64,000 bases of DNA, taken from assembly GCA_030248215.1 (NCBI GenBank), contig JASANG010003623.1:244638-308637 (forward strand), written 5' to 3'. Shown here piece by piece: positions 59,758 to 64,000 of the stretch (the first letter of the stretch is position 1; each line of letters begins with the position of its first letter). A program made the position numbers and the translations under genes. Origin of the DNA: Enoplolaimus lenunculus (lineage: Eukaryota; Nematoda; Enoplea; Enoplida; Thoracostomopsidae). Below the pieces are notes generated by a model that was not told the origin of the DNA, searched no databases, and was given only the letters and a program-made list of their open reading frames with translations.

Positions 59758-60214
59758 CCGAGCGGGACGTTACCCGCGGGTAAACGCTTGTCGGGTGAAG
59801 AATTTTACGCGCGGGTATACCCGCGGGTAAAGATTTTATCACGCCGGCAACAAATTTAGTTTTTACAGGCGGCAAACTTCTTAGCTTTAAGGTGGAAAAC
59901 CTACAGTATATATTGTCTGTTTTATTTCTGGTCAGGTGTTTCCCGTGCTTTGGGTTTGAAATTTTGTTGTTTCTAGTAAAATTTCATTTGTAAATTCATT
60001 GAACCAATATCGCAAAACTTCATTAAAACGCAAAACTTCATTAAAACGCAAATCACCAGCGATTTTTAAAATACTGGTTTGACATCAGGCGCGGGTAAAA
60101 AGCGGGTTGTGGTAGATCTTTTTTGCGCGGGTGGTACATCTGCGGGCAAAAATTTTTTATTTGCGTGGGTAAAGCAAGGGTCGGGTAAAAAATCCTTACC
60201 CACTTCCCGCTCTG
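59758..60214 (-). mobile_element. hAT-type MITE with ACCCGCGGGTA motifs, longer copy
   Basis: 457 bp between perfect 8-bp duplications ATTATAGA (59750-59757, 60215-60222). Reverse complement starts CAGAGCGGGAAGTGGGTAAG and ends GTCCCGCTCGG. Shares AGATCTACCACAACC, CACCTGACCAGAAATAAAAC and AGTTTGCCGCC with 54040-54378. An extra 18-bp duplication (AAAACTTCATTAAAACGC) sits near 60014-60050. Confidence 0.88.
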
Positions 60215-61781
60215 ATTATAGAACGCGAGCTTGCAAATGTAATAATCTTTATTATTTCATAATAAATTAAAATTTCTATACAGAAAAAGCTCAATCTTCT
60301 ACGGAAGACAGTAAATGAGAAATGTTTTTAAAGTGGGAACCAACCTTATTTCTCCACGATTCGTACGCCTTGTACAAAATTGCATTAAAACTAACGCTAT
60401 CTTGCTGTTGTGCTGCAACCAACGAAGACAGAAGACAAATTGAATATGATAAACTTTTTGTACAATTTTAAGTTCATTTTAGTACCTACCAATCTGGTCG
60501 CACAACAAGCGCCTGTATTATTATATACAACTTTCTAGCAAATGAAAAGTTTCGCATGGGCGCCGCCAGAATTTTGGAAACACGGATTTACCTTCTGTAG
60601 AATTTCCCAGGAGAGATTTTTGTGTTTCAAATTGATATCGTGTTTAAGAACTCCTAAAAAATTCCAAGGGGGTCTTGACATCTGAAACCCCCTGGCTACG
60701 CCCTTGAAGCGTAGAGTTTAAAATTTAGTGTACTGCTGGTTCTAAGGATACACTAAAAATGCGGCCTAAAAAGACAAATATGCAAAGTTTCGTTTTTAAA
60801 ATTCTGCCATTAGGGTACCGATTTCCAGTCTAAGAGTTTTTAGTATTAAACATTTAATGCAAAGTTTCGTTTTTAAAAATCTGCTACCAGGGTACCGATT
60901 TCCAATCTAACAGTACCGCCTGTTCTGAGATCAAACTACATGTGATAAAATGCTACACTAATTATAGACAAAAGCTTGAACAACAGTTATAATTTTACAA
61001 TAGCAAATACACACACAAAATCTAAATTTAAATACAAAATTTTGACAAATACTGTTCAAAAAACAAACGAGTTGTTATTTGTAGTAAGTTTCTAAATTAC
61101 ATGCTCAAGTCGCTTTCATCTGCGTCCAATTATAATGAACGTGCCATGTGATCACGCAATTTGCAGGCACAAATCTGTATAAAGCTTCACAGCTTTTAAT
61201 GAAATCTAACGAATCAAATTAAACACTTAATATTAGTTTTACCGTTACGAATATCGGGGTATTCGTACATGAATAGTTTTAATAAAATCAAGCAACCTTA
61301 AGCAAAAAACATAATGCAAATCAAAGAAATAATTGAAAATTTTCACTCTGATTATTTGTCTGCGGTTGAACGAAAAGTCGTCTAGTACAAAAATCATCAG
61401 CATAAACAAACGCTAAGCCAGGTTGTGACATCTTGCATAATTGAAAATGTAAAGCTAATGTATATTTAATCAATTTACAGGCAATAAAGATAGATCAATG
61501 ACCAACCAATATATATTGCGGTAACAATTTTAGGTGAGCCATACTCTATTTTACTTTACCAGCAAGCGTAGCCAAAACATTTTTGAGGGGTATTTGTTTC
61601 CAGACGGTTAAGCTCCACTGTTTCCTTTACTATCGATGTGATATATTTAACAAATATATATGCACGTAATAGTTCAGATGCTGACAATACATACATGTTT
61701 ATTTGCAGTCAGATGCAATTTCTGGAAAGACGAGAAAAATGCACTTTTACAGGCTTTACAAACACCTCTTAGATTCTGAGC
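60215..61781. other. No gene; short direct repeat
   Basis: 60780-60835 and 60858-60913 are direct repeats (TGCAAAGTTTCGTTTTTAAA, AGGGTACCGATTTCCA) 78 bp apart. Otherwise AT-rich spacer without supported features. Confidence 0.5.
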
Positions 61782-61994
61782 CCATATTCTCGAATGTGTG
61801 TATCACCTATTGCCAGTTGGTGATAGGGTTTGTAACTTTCGAACCAGAGAACGGTGAGATTTGAAATTCAGCATATTTATTGCGTTCGATTTACTATTCT
61901 TCCGTGCAAATTTCGAGATCTGCAATTGCAACAGTACGTTGGTTTAAAAACCTATTACTAACTGCGGTGATGCTATATGCGTTTGAGAATATGG
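61782..61994. mobile_element. MITE, CCATATTCTC family, best ends
   Basis: 213 bp. Left CCATATTCTCGAATGTGTG plus TATTGCCAGTTGGTGATAGG; right ACCTATTACTAACTGCGGTG then GTTTGAGAATATGG, its complement. Best-preserved member of the family in this window. Confidence 0.75.
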
Positions 61995-64000
61995 ACCATG
62001 GAGTTGGAAAATTTTTCAAAACCGATGAAAACCGGCAAATTAAACGAGTTCCAGAATAGTCTCTGTGTCCTGTTGTTTGTTTTGACAAGGACCAAAGCAA
62101 AGAATGACTGGGTTTAAAGAACAATTTGTTAAGACGAAAATGTGTATATTTTTTGATCACTCGGGCTCGAACTGTAATCCTATGTCTAATGAATATCAAA
62201 TTTTCGTTTATAAAACCAGCACTGCGTGATACTTGGACGTTGTTATTAGCCAGCAGCGAATTACAACAACGGCATTAAATTTTTCGTGTCTGTTACCGTT
62301 GATAAACATAAAATCAAACATGTATATACTGTAATGTTATGTTAATTTCCGGCTAAAAAAGATTAAGATATATTAAAATAATTCTCCATGATAACGAACC
62401 TCATGCTGTGATATATGATTGATGACCAGACGTGATACAACATTTTTCTGTACTTCTTCGCAAAGATTAAAGATTTTACCTGAAGGTTGTATAATTTTCA
62501 AAGAAGATTACCAAGAACGCAATCGCTCGCTTATGCTTGAAAGCAACATTTTTATATCTCAGAATAAACAGACTACAAGATATTTCATGATAGAATCATG
62601 GTATATACCGAAAGCGAGGGTGTATTAACCGGATATCCGTTTTCGGTAAAGATCAATGTCCGTTTCCGTTATAGAAATAACAAAAATTCTGTAATTTCTA
62701 CATACTAAGTTAGTTATATATATCACGTATATAAACTCGCAATTTTTCGTTACAGATATGTTAAAACTGTTTGAAATGAAATAAAAATTACGAAATTCAT
62801 CCAAAATCTTAAAAATTTCGATGCATCCGCGATTTGCCTATACTATTATTGGAAAACCGGTCAATACATGCACGCCTCGATTGTGTTGACAGAAAAATAA
62901 AGCATTTTTGAAACTATTATCCATTTCCCGCTTTCGTTTCCGTGATTTTGATTACTATCCGTTTGCGTTTCCGTGTCAGTTATGTGTACTATCCGTTTAC
63001 ACCGTGTCTAAAAGCCACAACATCACTGTTGAAAGGTGTAGTCCTCGGTATAGATCAGAGTCATTTTGCTGCAATCAACCTTGTTTTCCCCACTAATAAA
63101 GGACATATAAGCTTGGTTTTCCAAGAAAGCACGGGTAACATCAGGCACGCACACGCCACTAGGATTTCATTTCAGTACGGTGGTTACCACATTCATATGA
63201 TGGTTTGTTAATCTTAAGACGTCCTCGGCTTGTTCAATTGACGGACTCACCTGCCGAAAAAACTGGGGTGCCCAGTCATTACTCTGTGCCATCCACTTCG
63301 CCACCTACTATTGTTCATGAGCTTTATCTTATGTTCGGTAAAGCTACACCATGACTTGTATTTGCCCCTACCCATTCGTAATTTGCTTCCTGCGCCGCTA
63401 CCGAACGTAATCGCTTGTTTACGCTTGTAAAAAACATTTTACGTCATCATATAGTTTACCTCAAGCATGCGAATATAATTAAGGCCAGGATATTGCTTTG
63501 GTAAAGGTGTGGATAATAAATTCTTCGTACAGGCCAGAATTGTTTACCTGAAGGTTATTCAAAAAGCCTGCCAAGAACGCAACCACTATATATGCTCGCA
63601 AATAACATTTTGCATTACAGAATATACATAATCCCAAGGATGTTTTAAAACGCTGGAAGCAGGGTTGTTTTTTTCCGGAAAAATTGAATTAACCAGAAAA
63701 ACGGGTTTTTCCGTTTTTTTCCGGAAAAGAACGAAAAAACGGGAAAATTGAAAATCATGTATGCTTTAGCAAGCGCAAAAACGTTGATGATTTGTCTATT
63801 GAAAAAATGACTTAGGAAGGATCAAATGACCATTTTATTAAATATCAACATTTAGTAACCCATGATGATAAGCATACTGCACACACTACAGAGCTGTCAT
63901 TTACCTAAAATATGCATAAGCCAGCTAAGGTGGCCACAAACTTGAGAGGTTGAATCCGGTCAGGATTTGTTATCATAGGGACCCGGTAGTGTCACTATTA
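61995..64000. other. No gene; hexamer-like CCGTTT and TTCCGG patches
   Basis: 62630-62670 and 62930-62990 have CCGTTTTCGG/TCCGTTTCCG words that may bracket one element; 63665-63745 has repeated TTTTTCCGGAAAA and GAAAAACGGG. No ORF with recognisable features. Confidence 0.4.

Overview
The window reads as an AT-rich nuclear genome segment from an invertebrate animal. The support is a split protein-kinase-A catalytic-subunit gene with GT-AG introns, whose exon joints that I could compare match those I recall from vertebrates, plus three neuropeptide Y/F-type rhodopsin GPCR genes and many short non-autonomous DNA transposons. I cannot name the phylum. Some inserts carry TTAGGC arrays; that hexamer is the telomere repeat of several invertebrate groups, but here it is interstitial and is not used as a taxonomic call.

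Layout. 1-7.2 kb: PKA catalytic subunit on the plus strand (8 exons seen, 5' exon or exons not found), with a tRNA-Thr-like sequence and several MITEs in its introns. 7.2-11.9 kb: repeat-filled spacer. 11.9-13.3 kb: GPCR 1 (minus, intronless) with a shared block upstream. 14.0-19.0 kb: a whole-looking, recent Ty3/Gypsy element of CsRn1 type with 137-bp LTRs, a perfect 5-bp target duplication, a tRNA-Trp primer site, gag, pol and, unusually, a PWWP domain fused after the integrase. 20.7-21.3 kb: 200-bp tandem repeat. 27.5-29.4 kb: an odd module bounded by two blocks of about 28-bp repeats, holding a TATA/Inr promoter, a signal-peptide ORF, an inverted repeat and a cluster of TCATATGA palindromes. 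30.8-32.2 kb: GPCR 2 (minus). 39.3 kb: possible last exon of a membrane protein with a MITE inserted at its stop codon. 41.4-44.4 kb: a piggyBac transposon with TTAA duplication, a two-exon transposase and subterminal palindromes. 44.5-56.3 kb: MITEs and minisatellites, and an orphan copy of the GPCR upstream block at 51.0 kb. 56.4-57.7 kb: GPCR 3 (minus). 57.7-64 kb: non-coding, including a hAT-type MITE with a perfect 8-bp duplication.

Functionally the host genes are few: a cAMP-dependent kinase and three paralogous, same-strand peptide GPCRs that would signal through G proteins. Their proximity to PKA is probably incidental. The rest is transposon-derived. The most notable items are the integrase-PWWP fusion with its signal-like, 2A-like Gag leader and a textbook -1 frameshift site, the bounded 27.5-29.4 kb module, and MITE families built around TTAGGC or ACCCGCGGGTA cores. 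Domain and family names come from motif recognition by eye; no database search was possible.
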